From: Hyphomicrobiales bacterium
GTDB lineage: Bacteria; Pseudomonadota; Alphaproteobacteria; Rhizobiales; Rhizobiaceae
Direction: 5' to 3'
Length of the DNA stretch: 64,000 bases
Assembly: GCA_900467185.1 (NCBI GenBank)
Contig: UBPA01000003.1
Coordinates: 558,001-622,000, forward strand
Translations under genes and position numbers: made by a program
The notes under the pieces: generated by a model
What the model saw: the letters and a program-made list of their open reading frames with translations, nothing else
Databases searched by the model: none
Told to the model about the DNA's origin: nothing
Shown: positions 35,798 to 44,415 of the stretch, piece by piece
Position numbering within the stretch: the stretch's first letter is position 1
How the letters are laid out: each line of letters opens with the position of its first letter

Positions 35798-36757
35798 ATG
35801 GCCCTGCCGCCGATCCTGTCCCGCCTTCGCATTCCCGTCGTGTCGGCGCCATTGTTCATCGTCTCGCATCCCGCGCTGACGATCGCCCAGTGCAAGGCCG
35901 GCGTCGTCGGCTCCTTCCCGGCGCTGAATGCCCGACCGGAAGCGCAGCTCGACGAGTGGCTGGCCATGATCACGGAGGAACTTGCCGCGCATGACAAGGC
36001 GAATCCGGACCGTCCCTCCGCCCCCTTCGCCGTCAACCAGATCGTCCACCGCTCCAACCGCCGGCTGGAGCACGACCTGATGCTCTGTGCGAAGTACAAG
36101 GTGCCGATCGTCATTTCCTCGCTCGGCGCCGTGCCGGAGGTGAACGCGGCCGTTCACGGCTATGGCGGTATTGTCCTGCACGACGTGATCCACGATCGCC
36201 ATGCGCGCTCCGCCATCAACAAGGGTGCGGACGGACTGATCGCCGTCGCGGCCGGCGCCGGCGGCCACACCGGGGCGCTGTCGCCCTTCGCGCTCATCCA
36301 GGAGATTCGCAGCTGGTTTTCCGGCCCGCTCCTGCTGTCCGGCGCGATCGCCAATGGCGGTGCGGTCCTGGCGGCGCAGGCCATGGGCGCGGACCTCGCC
36401 TATATCGGCTCGGCCTTCATCGCGACGGAAGAAGCGCGGGCGAGCGACGGCTACAAGCAGATGATCGTCGACAGCCAGGCGAAAGACATCGTGGAAACGC
36501 CGCACTTCACCGGCGTCAACGGCAATTATCTCCGGCCCTCCATCGCCGCGGCCGGGCTGGACGCCGACAACCTGCCCGTGGCGGACGCTGCCACCATGGA
36601 CCTCGAGGCCGCCGTCGGCACCGGCGCGAAAGCCTGGCGCGACATCTGGGGCTCGGGCCAAGGCATCGGCGCCATCACCGCCGTCACCCCGGTCGCGACA
36701 CTCGTGGAGCGTCTGGAGACGGAATACAACGCAGCCCGCGCCCGCCTCTCGCTGTAA
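35798..36757 (+). CDS. Nitronate monooxygenase (2-nitropropane dioxygenase family)
   Basis: ATG 35798 gives 319 residues. It is an FMN-binding TIM barrel: PVVSAPLFIVSHPAL at the N-terminus, GVVGSFPALNAR next, the glycine-rich VAAGAGGHTGALSPFAL with the likely catalytic His, and LLSGAIANGGAVLAAQAMGADL for phosphate binding. It would oxidise alkyl nitronates, which detoxifies propionate-3-nitronate-like compounds. Some family members are enoyl reductases, so the substrate is not certain. A dyad operator lies just upstream. Confidence 0.87.
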   Translation: MALPPILSRLRIPVVSAPLFIVSHPALTIAQCKAGVVGSFPALNARPEAQLDEWLAMITEELAAHDKANPDRPSAPFAVNQIVHRSNRRLEHDLMLCAKYKVPIVISSLGAVPEVNAAVHGYGGIVLHDVIHDRHARSAINKGADGLIAVAAGAGGHTGALSPFALIQEIRSWFSGPLLLSGAIANGGAVLAAQAMGADLAYIGSAFIATEEARASDGYKQMIVDSQAKDIVETPHFTGVNGNYLRPSIAAAGLDADNLPVADAATMDLEAAVGTGAKAWRDIWGSGQGIGAITAVTPVATLVERLETEYNAARARLSL

Positions 36758-36899
36758 CGGCTCCACCCTCTTCACGCGGGCAGCCACCCTGCCCGCGTCA
36801 GTTTTTCCCTCGACAGACGAAGAGACCGCTTGAATTCCCCGAACTTTGCAGGTATCAGCCCCTCACAACACAGGCTGAACCCTCTGGTTCGCCCGGTGA

Positions 36900-36975
36900 G
36901 CCGCTTTAGCTCAGGTGGTAGAGCACATCATTCGTAATGATGGGGTCGCAGGTTCGAGTCCTGCAAGCGGCACCA
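36900..36975 (+). tRNA. tRNA-Thr (anticodon CGT)
   Basis: 76 bases with encoded CCA. The acceptor GCCGCTT pairs with AAGCGGC. D arm GCTC/GAGC, anticodon stem CATCA/TGATG around loop TTCGTAA (anticodon CGT, reading ACG), T arm GCAGG-TTCGAGT-CCTGC. No integrase or attachment-site repeat is seen beside it. Confidence 0.96.
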
Positions 36976-37114
36976 TTTTTCTTCACCATATCGTAGCAGC
37001 AACTGGCATCTTCGGCTGCGTCTCATCGTGCCGTCGCAGCATGTCTGCGGCCGATCGGCTTATTGACCTATGCAAGCGACCGTCTGTCTGAAACAGGCTG
37101 GCCTTACCCGCTTC

Positions 37115-37156
37115 AAAAACAAAGGCAGAGCCGCGCGGGTGCGGCTCTGCCTTTGT
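37115..37156 (-). terminator. Rho-independent terminator after the host-attachment gene
   Basis: A perfect 16-base stem, ACAAAGGCAGAGCCGC (37119-37134) with its complement (37141-37156), has a 6-base loop. On the minus strand it ends in five T residues. It lies 24 bases beyond the stop codon of the minus-strand gene. Confidence 0.88.
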
Positions 37157-37180
37157 GGGCGGTTTGTCGCTCGGTTGCCG

Positions 37181-37585
37181 TCAGGCCGCGGCGATGGCTT
37201 TTTCGATGTCCTGGACCGAGTGTCCGGTAAGATCCTTGTCCAGTTCTCCGACGAGCGCGTCGGAGAGGGCCTTGTGGTAGCCCTTTCTCAGTTCACCGAG
37301 CGTGCGGGGTGCCGCGATGATCACGAGCTTCTTGATCTTGCCGTCGAGGACGCGCTTGTTGAGGAGATCGACCACGCCGGCCGTGAAACCGTCCTCGTCC
37401 TGCTGACCATCGCTCGGGTTGGCCGCGCTGCTGGAATGGCGACCGCCCGAAGGGATCTTCGAGTCATCGACTTCGGCGTCGGGCAGGGCTTTGAGCTGGA
37501 TGTCGGATGCCTGGCCCTCGTTCTTGAAAAGGACGAGCTTTTTGCCATCGGCAACGGCAACGACGGCATTCTGGGGAAGGTCCAT
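37181..37585 (-). CDS. Host-attachment family protein
   Basis: ATG 37585 with GGAG 6 bases upstream gives 134 residues; the frame runs on upstream but without similarity. The pattern matches the host-attachment family (Host_attach, AtsE-like): AVVAVADGKKLVLFKNEG at the N-terminus, LNKRVLDGKIKKLVIIAAPRTLGELRKGYH in the centre, and LDKDLTGHSVQDIEKAIA at the end. The name comes from Agrobacterium attachment mutants; structurally it resembles release-factor/Pelota-like folds, so a ribosome- or RNA-related role is possible. A strong terminator follows. Confidence 0.82.
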   Translation of the reverse strand: MDLPQNAVVAVADGKKLVLFKNEGQASDIQLKALPDAEVDDSKIPSGGRHSSSAANPSDGQQDEDGFTAGVVDLLNKRVLDGKIKKLVIIAAPRTLGELRKGYHKALSDALVGELDKDLTGHSVQDIEKAIAAA

Positions 37586-37864
37586 GATAAACTCCATTGG
37601 CATGGCGCAGGGGCATGGCGGGTTTGCCGTGTGCTGCGCGTACCCGATAGAAGCACCCCACCCCGCTTTTCGTTCCGCTGCGCGTCGAACGAAACGATCG
37701 TTCGCCTTCCATCTACGCCGTTTCCATACCCGCCAGGAACGGCCGGCAGGCTCTGCTGGAAATCGAGGCCACTTGGCCGTGCGGGTATCCGATCCTGCCT
37801 CGCTCATCGGCAGCCTGGCGGCGCAAAGCGCCAGCATGAAACCTGAAACGCCTTCGCGCCGCGT

Positions 37865-38104
37865 TTAGTCGACCCACTCGTTGCTGAAGGTCAAGCGCGC
37901 CACGGTGATCGTTCGGCCCGTTTCGTCGCGCACGGTCAGTGCGATGGTGCCATTGCGGGTTTCCGGCATCTCGTCGCGGGCGATGTCGCCTAGAATGCGG
38001 GCGACCTCCATGGCGACGGATTCGCGGCTGGCCATTTCCTGGCCGTCTTCGTCCAGCACCGGACCATCTCCATTGTGAAGATCGAAGAAGTAGCGGCTCA
38101 TCAC
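37865..38104 (-). CDS. DUF6894 family small protein
   Basis: A 79-residue protein. It has the characteristic start MSRYFFDLHNGDGPVLDEDG and the RESVAMEVARILGDIARDEMP helix, followed by a beta hairpin (IALTVRDETGRTI). This family is abundant in rhizobia, usually as several paralogues, with no known function. It sits alone between the host-attachment gene and the Crp/Fnr regulator, which is divergent. Confidence 0.85.
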   Translation of the reverse strand: MMSRYFFDLHNGDGPVLDEDGQEMASRESVAMEVARILGDIARDEMPETRNGTIALTVRDETGRTITVARLTFSNEWVD

Positions 38105-38354
38105 ATCTCTCGACGTTCTCTCTGCATTTGCGCCACGCTAAGCCCGGGATGACCCTTTTGTTCCGGCGCGATCGGACGGCCGGCGGTAAAACATGCGTCA
38201 GGCGGTGCCGTCCTGCTTTTTGCGCTTGCCGTCCTTCCGGCGCCGCTGTTTAAAATGCGCCGCGGCCCCGACGTGAAACTTTATCCTGTTTCATCTGTTG
38301 CTTTTTTCGGGTCGCGCGGCTTGTCTCTGCGGGTTCATTCTTGAAGGCCTTATC

Positions 38355-39074
38355 GTGATCGACATTCTCATTCAGAACCTCGCCAACCACGACATCGTGT
38401 CGGAGGATGAACGGAGCCTTCTGAAATCCCTTGCCGCGCGCGAGCGGTCGTACGAGATCGATGAGGACCTGGTGTCGGAGAACACGCGGCCCTCCTACAG
38501 CACGCTGCTGACCGCGGGCTTTGCGGCACGCTACAAGCTGACGCCGGACGGCACGCGGCAGATCACGGCGCTGCACGTCCCCGGCGATTTCGTCGATCTG
38601 CACGCTTTCCTCCTGAAGACGATGGACCACGGGATCATCGCGCTTTCGCCCTGCCGCGTCATGCAGATCGATCATGACGAGCTGGAGACCGTGACGCAGA
38701 AGGCGCCGCACCTGACGCGCCTGCTCTGGCTGAAGACGATCATCGACGGGGCCATTCACCGCGAGTGGATCGTCGCCATGGGGCGCCGGTCAAAGCGCGC
38801 GCATCTGGCCCATCTTCTCTGCGAGCTGCACATGCGCCTGCAGGCGATGGGGCTGACGCAGGATCTGAGCTTCCACTTCCCGCTCTCGCAAGGGGAGATG
38901 GCGGACGTGCTCGGGCTATCGCTCGTCCACATGAACCGCACGATCCAGAACTTGCGCAAGGACGGGCTGATCAGCTGGATCAACCATACGGTGACGATCC
39001 TCGACTGGGACGTCCTCCGGGAGATCGCGGATTTCGATCCGACTTATCTCAGCCTGACCGTGGAGCCGCGCTGA
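38355..39074 (+). CDS. Crp/Fnr-family transcriptional regulator
   Basis: GTG 38355 with GAAGG upstream gives 239 residues. An N-terminal cyclic-nucleotide-binding-like fold (about 15-130; GTRQITALHVPGDFVDLHAF) is followed by a long dimer helix and a Crp winged helix (SQGEMADVLGLSLVHMNRTI, about 180-200). It lacks the N-terminal cysteine cluster of Fnr and FixK-type iron-sulfur sensors, and the cAMP-pocket Arg is not evident, so its signal is unknown. Many such regulators exist in rhizobia. Confidence 0.85.
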   Translation: MIDILIQNLANHDIVSEDERSLLKSLAARERSYEIDEDLVSENTRPSYSTLLTAGFAARYKLTPDGTRQITALHVPGDFVDLHAFLLKTMDHGIIALSPCRVMQIDHDELETVTQKAPHLTRLLWLKTIIDGAIHREWIVAMGRRSKRAHLAHLLCELHMRLQAMGLTQDLSFHFPLSQGEMADVLGLSLVHMNRTIQNLRKDGLISWINHTVTILDWDVLREIADFDPTYLSLTVEPR

Positions 39075-39080
39075 GGCGGA

Positions 39081-39341
39081 TCATACCGGCCAGTAGACAT
39101 CCGAGCGATAATCGTCGGGGATGCCGTCGAGGCTGGACAACGCCAGCGCGATCGCCATGATCTGCAGATGGCGGATATGGACCTCGCGCGGCATGTCGAT
39201 GCCGGTTGCGAGAGACCGCGCGCGATGCTGCTCGTAGCCGAGCACGGACAGGCGCCGGCGCGCCTCCGCCTCGACATCGCGGACACCGACCGGTGCCGCA
39301 CCGCGGTCGGCGTCATCCTTTCCGACAAGTCTCAGTCCCAT
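39081..39341 (-). CDS. Small hypothetical protein
   Basis: An 86-residue reading frame from ATG 39341 (the frame is open to 39446). A helical N-terminal part, DVEAEARRRLSVLGYEQ, is followed by PREVHIRHLQIMAIALALSSL and the end IPDDYRSDVYWPV, which looks like a real conserved terminus. The ribosome site is weak (GGGG 8 bases away). It is convergent with the Crp/Fnr gene (6 bases) and directly downstream of nadE, so it may share the nadE transcript. No function is suggested. Confidence 0.55.
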   Translation of the reverse strand: MGLRLVGKDDADRGAAPVGVRDVEAEARRRLSVLGYEQHRARSLATGIDMPREVHIRHLQIMAIALALSSLDGIPDDYRSDVYWPV

Positions 39342-39446
39342 TCTCTGCCCCAGGAAACGAACGCGTCCCCATGATGGCGGAAACGGTGTCGTTCTCAAGT
39401 CGCAGAAATGAGGAGCGAAACCTTGGATCGGGACGAGTCCCGACAC

Positions 39447-41522
39447 TTAGGCCTGCTCGTTTTCCGGCACGTTGCGCCGCAGCTCGTCCAGCCACAGGCG
39501 GGCATTGCCGTCGGAGGGCGCGCGCCAGTCGCCGCGCGGCGAAAGCGATCCGCCGGAGGTGACCTTCGGGCCATTCGGCGAGGCGGAGCGCTTGAACTGG
39601 CTGGTCGTGAAGAAGCGGAACAGGAACGCTTCCAGCCACTTGCGGATGGTGGCGAGATCGTAGGCGCTGCGGCTTTCCTCGGGAAAGCCCGTGGGCCAGG
39701 CGCCGGCCCTTGCGTCATGCCAGGCATACCAGGCGAGAAACGCGACCTTGGAGGGCTTCAGGCCGAAGCGGGTGATGTAGTAGAGCGCGAAATCATGCAG
39801 CGCATAAGGGCCGATCTTATCCTCCGTGCTCTGGATCGCGCCCGTCTCGTCGGCCGGCACGAGCTCGGGCGAGATGACGGTGTCCAGAACGTCGGCGAGC
39901 GTCGCGTTCGTGTCGGAATCGAAGAGATCCTTGGCGATGATCCAGCGGATAAGGTGCTGGATGAGCGTCTTCGGCACGGAGGCGTTGACGTTGTAATGGC
40001 TCATGTGGTCGCCCACGCCATAGGTGGACCAGCCGAGCGCGATCTCCGAGAGATCGCCGGTGCCGAGCACCAGCGCGTCGTAGCGGTTGGCCGCGCGAAA
40101 CAGGAAATCCGTGCGCAGGCCTGCCTGCACGTTTTCGAAGGTGATGTCGTAGACCGGCTTTCCCTCGGCGTAAGGATGCTTCAGGTCCTTCAACAGCTGT
40201 TCCGCCAGCGGCTTGATGTCGATCTCGTCGGCGGTGATGCCGAGCGACCGCATCAGTTTCCAGGCGTTCATCTTCGTCACGTCGCCGGTGGCAAAGCCCG
40301 GCATGGTGAAGCCGAGAATGCCGGAGCGCGGGAGGCCCAGCTGGTCAAAGGCGCGCGCGGCGACGACGAGGGCATGCGTGCTGTCGAGGCCGCCGGAGAC
40401 GCCGATGCAGATCTTCTTGATGCCGGTGGCCTGCAACCGCTTCATCAGGCCCTGAACCTGGATATTGTAGGTCTCGTAACAATCCTGATCGAGCCGGGCG
40501 GGATCGGCGGGCACGAAGGGATAGCGCGAGATGGCGCGTTCGAGCCCGATATCGCTCCGATCCGGTTCGAATGAAAAATCGACCGTGCGGAAGGTTCGAT
40601 CCGCGCGGTGCTGGTGGTTGGCGGCGTCGTTGAACGTGCCGGTGCGCAGGCGCTCGAGCAGCAGGCGATCGACGTCGATGTCGGCGACGCACATTTGCGG
40701 GCCGCTCGGGAAGCGCTCGGTCTCGGCCAGAAAGTTGCCGAGTTCGTAGATGCAGGCCTGGCCGTCCCAGGCGAGATCGGTGGTGGATTCGCCCGGACCG
40801 GCCGCAGCGTAGACATAGGCGGCAAAGCAGCGGCTGGACTGGGAGCCCGCAAGCTGGCGGCGCGTCTCCGCCTTGCCGACGGTGATGTTGCTGGCCGAGA
40901 GATTGGTGAGGATCAGCGCGCCGGCTAGCGCCCCGAAGTCGCTCGGCGACGCGGCGATCCAGACGTCCTCGCAGATTTCGATGTGGAAGACGAAGCCGCG
41001 CACGTCGCTTGCCGAAAACAGGAGATCCACGCCGAACGGGGCCATCTGCCCGGCCACCGCGATGGTCTCGCCGCGAATGTCGCGGCCGGCCGCGCACCAG
41101 CGCTTCTCGTAGAACTCGCGGTAGTTCGGCAGATAGCTCTTCGGTACGACGCCGAGGATGCGGCCGCGATGGATGGCAAGGGCGCAATTGTAGAGTCGGC
41201 CGTTCTTCGGGATCGGTGCGCCGACGAGGAGGACGGGCGAGAGCGTGCGGCTTTCCTCGACCACGCGGGCGAGCGCCATGTCCACCGCCTCGTGCAGCGC
41301 CGCCTGCCCCAGCAGGTCGTCGAGCGTGTAGCTGGAAATGCAGAGCTCGGGGAACACCATCAGCCCCACGGAGCGGGTATGGCCGTCCCTTGCCAGCGCG
41401 ATCACCTGCTCGGCGTTGAACGCGGGGTCCGCGACCTCGCAATGCGGGGTGCAGGCCGCCACGCGAACGAAACCCTGATCATAGGCTGAAAAGAAATTCA
41501 CCGGCACGCATCCCGTCTTCAT
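39447..41522 (-). CDS. nadE: Glutamine-hydrolysing NAD+ synthase
   Basis: ATG 41522 gives 691 residues; a TTG 15 bases earlier is possible and neither has a strong ribosome site. The N-terminal nitrilase-type amidase domain (about 1-290) has the catalytic triad Glu (FPELCISSY, about 59), Lys (VVPKSYLPN, about 128) and Cys (EICEDVWI, about 184). The C-terminal synthetase domain has the ATP loop GVSGGLDSTHAL. It makes NAD+ from deamido-NAD+, ATP and glutamine, the last step of NAD synthesis. Confidence 0.95.
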   Translation of the reverse strand: MKTGCVPVNFFSAYDQGFVRVAACTPHCEVADPAFNAEQVIALARDGHTRSVGLMVFPELCISSYTLDDLLGQAALHEAVDMALARVVEESRTLSPVLLVGAPIPKNGRLYNCALAIHRGRILGVVPKSYLPNYREFYEKRWCAAGRDIRGETIAVAGQMAPFGVDLLFSASDVRGFVFHIEICEDVWIAASPSDFGALAGALILTNLSASNITVGKAETRRQLAGSQSSRCFAAYVYAAAGPGESTTDLAWDGQACIYELGNFLAETERFPSGPQMCVADIDVDRLLLERLRTGTFNDAANHQHRADRTFRTVDFSFEPDRSDIGLERAISRYPFVPADPARLDQDCYETYNIQVQGLMKRLQATGIKKICIGVSGGLDSTHALVVAARAFDQLGLPRSGILGFTMPGFATGDVTKMNAWKLMRSLGITADEIDIKPLAEQLLKDLKHPYAEGKPVYDITFENVQAGLRTDFLFRAANRYDALVLGTGDLSEIALGWSTYGVGDHMSHYNVNASVPKTLIQHLIRWIIAKDLFDSDTNATLADVLDTVISPELVPADETGAIQSTEDKIGPYALHDFALYYITRFGLKPSKVAFLAWYAWHDARAGAWPTGFPEESRSAYDLATIRKWLEAFLFRFFTTSQFKRSASPNGPKVTSGGSLSPRGDWRAPSDGNARLWLDELRRNVPENEQA

Positions 41523-41592
41523 CGCTGTCGCCGCCAACCTTACGGCAGGCGGCGGCCCGGGAAAAGGCTCTGCGCCCTGCTTTGCAGACCTA

Positions 41593-42750
41593 TCAGACCT
41601 GCTTGATCAGCTTGGCGGTCTGCTCGGGTGCAGGCGTCGTCACCTCGTGCAGCCATTCGCGCCAGATGGCGACGATCAGGGCCATCAGCACGGGACCGAC
41701 GAAGAGGCCGAGAAATCCCATCGTCTTCACGCCACCGACGAGACCGAAGAAGGTCGGTAGAAACGGCAGCTTGATCGGCCCGCCGACAAGGCGCGGACGA
41801 AGCGTCTTGTCGACGATGAAGAGCTCGATCGTGCCCCAGGCAAAGAGGGCGAAACCGGCAACCGGCGCACCGCTTGCGAGGAGATAGACGGAGACGAGCG
41901 TGAAGCAGAGCGGCGCGCCGCCGGGGATGAGTGCCATGAAGCCGGTGATGATGCCGAGGGTGACCGGCGACGGCACGCCGGCGATCCAGTAGGCGACGCC
42001 GAGCACGAGACCCTCGCCGATGGCGATGAGGCCCATGCCGGTGACGGTGGAGGAGATGGTGAGCGGCACGATGCGCGACACGCGCTCCCAGCGCATGGGG
42101 AGAATGCGCTCGCCGAGCTTGTCGAGTTGCGCCACGAACTTTTCGCCATCGCGATAGACGAAGAAGAGGGTGATGAGCATGAACAGCAGCGTCAGCAGCG
42201 AGCGGGCAGCGCCCGCCCCGACCACGAGCGCACCGCGATAGATGCTGCCGATGTTGGAGCCGCTGACCAGCTGCACGAGTTCACCAAGCGCGCCGGGATG
42301 CCCGACATATTTGGCCCATTGCACACCCAGCCAGGCACCGCCGAACGGCAGTTGCAGCACCCAGGCGGGCACGTCGGCACCGACGGAATTGGCCTCGACG
42401 GCCCACCCGACCCAGCCGCGGAACTCGTCGACCGCGTAGATGGCGGCGAAGGTCACGGGCGTCACGATGAAAGCGACGACGAGAATGATGGCAATCGTGG
42501 CGCCGACGGTGCGATTGCCGTTCACCGCCACCAGTAGGCGGCGATAGAGCGGCCAGCTGGCAAAGCCGATGACGACGGCCGCCAGAACTGGCACGAGAAA
42601 ACCGTGAAAGAAATAGGCGCCGGCAAGAAGAATGAACACAAGCAGCCAGCGTGCCGCCGATGCGGGACCGACCAGGGCCGAACGATCATAGGCTGGACGC
42701 CCGAACAGCCGCGGCTCTGCAGGCTGGTTTTCCAATTCGCGATGGCGCAC
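41593..42750 (-). CDS. AI-2E family transporter
   Basis: A 385-residue membrane protein with about eight hydrophobic segments and a central region GWAVEANSVGADVPAWVLQ. The AI-2E (PerM/TqsA-like) pattern is seen in LITLFFVYRDGEKFVAQLD and IPGGAPLCFTLVSVYLL. Family members are exporters of uncertain or varied substrates; export of autoinducer-2 applies only to a few and should not be assumed here. It lies about 70 bases upstream of nadE on the same strand, so cotranscription is possible. Confidence 0.85.
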   Translation of the reverse strand: MRHRELENQPAEPRLFGRPAYDRSALVGPASAARWLLVFILLAGAYFFHGFLVPVLAAVVIGFASWPLYRRLLVAVNGNRTVGATIAIILVVAFIVTPVTFAAIYAVDEFRGWVGWAVEANSVGADVPAWVLQLPFGGAWLGVQWAKYVGHPGALGELVQLVSGSNIGSIYRGALVVGAGAARSLLTLLFMLITLFFVYRDGEKFVAQLDKLGERILPMRWERVSRIVPLTISSTVTGMGLIAIGEGLVLGVAYWIAGVPSPVTLGIITGFMALIPGGAPLCFTLVSVYLLASGAPVAGFALFAWGTIELFIVDKTLRPRLVGGPIKLPFLPTFFGLVGGVKTMGFLGLFVGPVLMALIVAIWREWLHEVTTPAPEQTAKLIKQV

Positions 42751-42888
42751 CCGGTACCTCCGTCAGGCTTTCGCCTGCAATTGCCTCGTCCACTCTCTAT
42801 AACAGCCGAATGGCAAGCGCGGGATGACAATTCCACAAACAGAGCCAAAATATGGCGACGCCGGGAATGGGCGTCCGCGCGACAGGGC

Positions 42889-44088
42889 TCAGATGCGGCG
42901 CGATCCGCGCTCGACGGCGACGGAAACCGCGAAGATACCGATGCCGAACACGGCCATGACGGCGCCCACGAGGCCGGTGGAGGTCCAACCGTAGCCGGCG
43001 GCAATCGCCACGCCGCCGAGCCAGGCGCCGAGCGCGTTGGCAAGGTTGAAGGCCGAATGCATCAGGGCTGCGGCAAGTGTCTGCGCGTCGCCGGCAACAT
43101 CCATCAGGCGGGTCTGCATGGCCGGCACCATCAGGAAGCCGAAGCCGATCGAGAGGATGTTGAACATCGCCATCGCGGGCGACTGCATCGTGGCGTAGAA
43201 CAGCAGCAATGCTGCGAGATTGAAGACGAGGCCGATGCCGATCGCCTTGAGGAGCGACCAGTCGGCGAGCCGCGCGCCGATGATGTTGCCGAGGATCATG
43301 CCGGCACCGAAGACGGACAGCATCAGCGGCACGCTGGACAGCGACAGGCCCGCCACCTCCGTCAGGGCCGGCGTGATGTAGCTGAAGGTCGCGAACATGC
43401 CGCCACAGCCGATTGCGCAGATGCCGAGCGTCAGCCAGACCTGCAGCTTCTTCAGCGCGCCGAGCTCACGCAGCGGCGAGGATGCGGCATTGCCCCGGTC
43501 TTTGGGCACGAAGCCCATGACGAGCCCGATGGTCAGCAGGCTGATGCCGCCGACGATGGCGAAGGCCGCGCGCCAGCCAAGCGCCTGTCCGAACCACGCG
43601 GCGAGCGGGGTGCCGAGCAGCGTGGCGATGGTGAGGCCCATCATCACGCGGCCGATGGCGCGAGCCCGCTGGTGCGGCGCCACCATGCCGGCGGCCACGA
43701 GGGCGGCAACGCCGAAATAGGCGCCGTGCGGCAGGCCGGCGAGGAACCGGGCCGTGACCAGCAGGCCGAAGGACGGCACGAGCGCGCTGGCGATGTTGCC
43801 GAGTGCAAACAGCGCCATGAGCGTCAGGAGCACGGTGTGGCGGGCGTATCGCGCCGCGACGACGGCGATGAGCGGCGCACCGACGACGACGCCGAGCGCA
43901 TAGGCGCTGATGACGATGCCGGCCCGCGGCACGGATACGCCGAGATCCTGGGCGACCTGCGGCAGCAGCCCCATGATGGCGAACTCGCCCGTGCCGATGC
44001 CGAAACCGCCCACCGCCAGGGCGACCTCCGCCATGGAGACGCCGCCGAAGCGGGCGACAGGGTGAGACGGAAGCGCGGTATCGGACAT
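42889..44088 (-). CDS. MFS sugar or drug efflux transporter
   Basis: ATG 44088 gives 399 residues; AAGGT lies 8-9 bases upstream. Twelve hydrophobic segments are seen. N-terminal GTGEFAIMGLLPQVAQDLGVS, RFLAGLPHGAYFGVA (motif C-like) and the cytoplasmic ARYARH loop place it in the DHA1 group related to AraJ/YdhP arabinose-efflux or drug exporters. Substrate unknown. It is divergent from fadD. Confidence 0.87.
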   Translation of the reverse strand: MSDTALPSHPVARFGGVSMAEVALAVGGFGIGTGEFAIMGLLPQVAQDLGVSVPRAGIVISAYALGVVVGAPLIAVVAARYARHTVLLTLMALFALGNIASALVPSFGLLVTARFLAGLPHGAYFGVAALVAAGMVAPHQRARAIGRVMMGLTIATLLGTPLAAWFGQALGWRAAFAIVGGISLLTIGLVMGFVPKDRGNAASSPLRELGALKKLQVWLTLGICAIGCGGMFATFSYITPALTEVAGLSLSSVPLMLSVFGAGMILGNIIGARLADWSLLKAIGIGLVFNLAALLLFYATMQSPAMAMFNILSIGFGFLMVPAMQTRLMDVAGDAQTLAAALMHSAFNLANALGAWLGGVAIAAGYGWTSTGLVGAVMAVFGIGIFAVSVAVERGSRRI

Positions 44089-44268
44089 AGTGTTGACCTT
44101 GCGTCGAGACCGCAGCGGGTCCCAGGGAAGAGGGCGGCAGCCGGCGCGGGGACGCAGCCGGGCATATGCCGTCGTGACTGGCGTAAACCTTATCCGCCGC
44201 CGCCGCAAAGACTTGGTGCTTAGCCATGCGCTTACCGAAAGGGACCTATGCTTTTCCGACATGACTTA

Positions 44269-44295
44269 TTGACGCTTACGTGTAGGTCATATAAT
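44269..44295 (+). promoter_or_regulatory. Probable fadD promoter with TTGACG-type operator
   Basis: TTGACG (44269-44274) and a perfect TATAAT (44290-44295) are separated by 15 bases, shorter than usual. The space holds CTTACGTGTAGGTCA, giving TGAC...GTCA symmetry across 44270-44289. This resembles the dyad near the nitronate monooxygenase promoter and sites known for acyl-CoA catabolism regulators. The rest of the 327-base gap between the MFS and fadD genes shows nothing else. Confidence 0.5.
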
Positions 44296-44415
44296 TCTGA
44301 AGGCACTTGAAGACGCTGCTGAAGAGCATAGACTTCGAAAACCGGCCCACTCGGGAGAAGTGGGGCATCTGGAGGATTGCCGCGCGACACGAACGCCGGC
44401 GCAGGGAGGACGAAC

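Noticed and set aside
36900-37180. tRNA-Thr as an integration site for a mobile element
   Set aside because: No integrase, no repeated tRNA 3' end and no shift in gene type follow it.
41593-42750. Evidence for AI-2 quorum sensing
   Set aside because: AI-2E family membership alone does not indicate AI-2 export, and no luxS or lsr gene is in the window.
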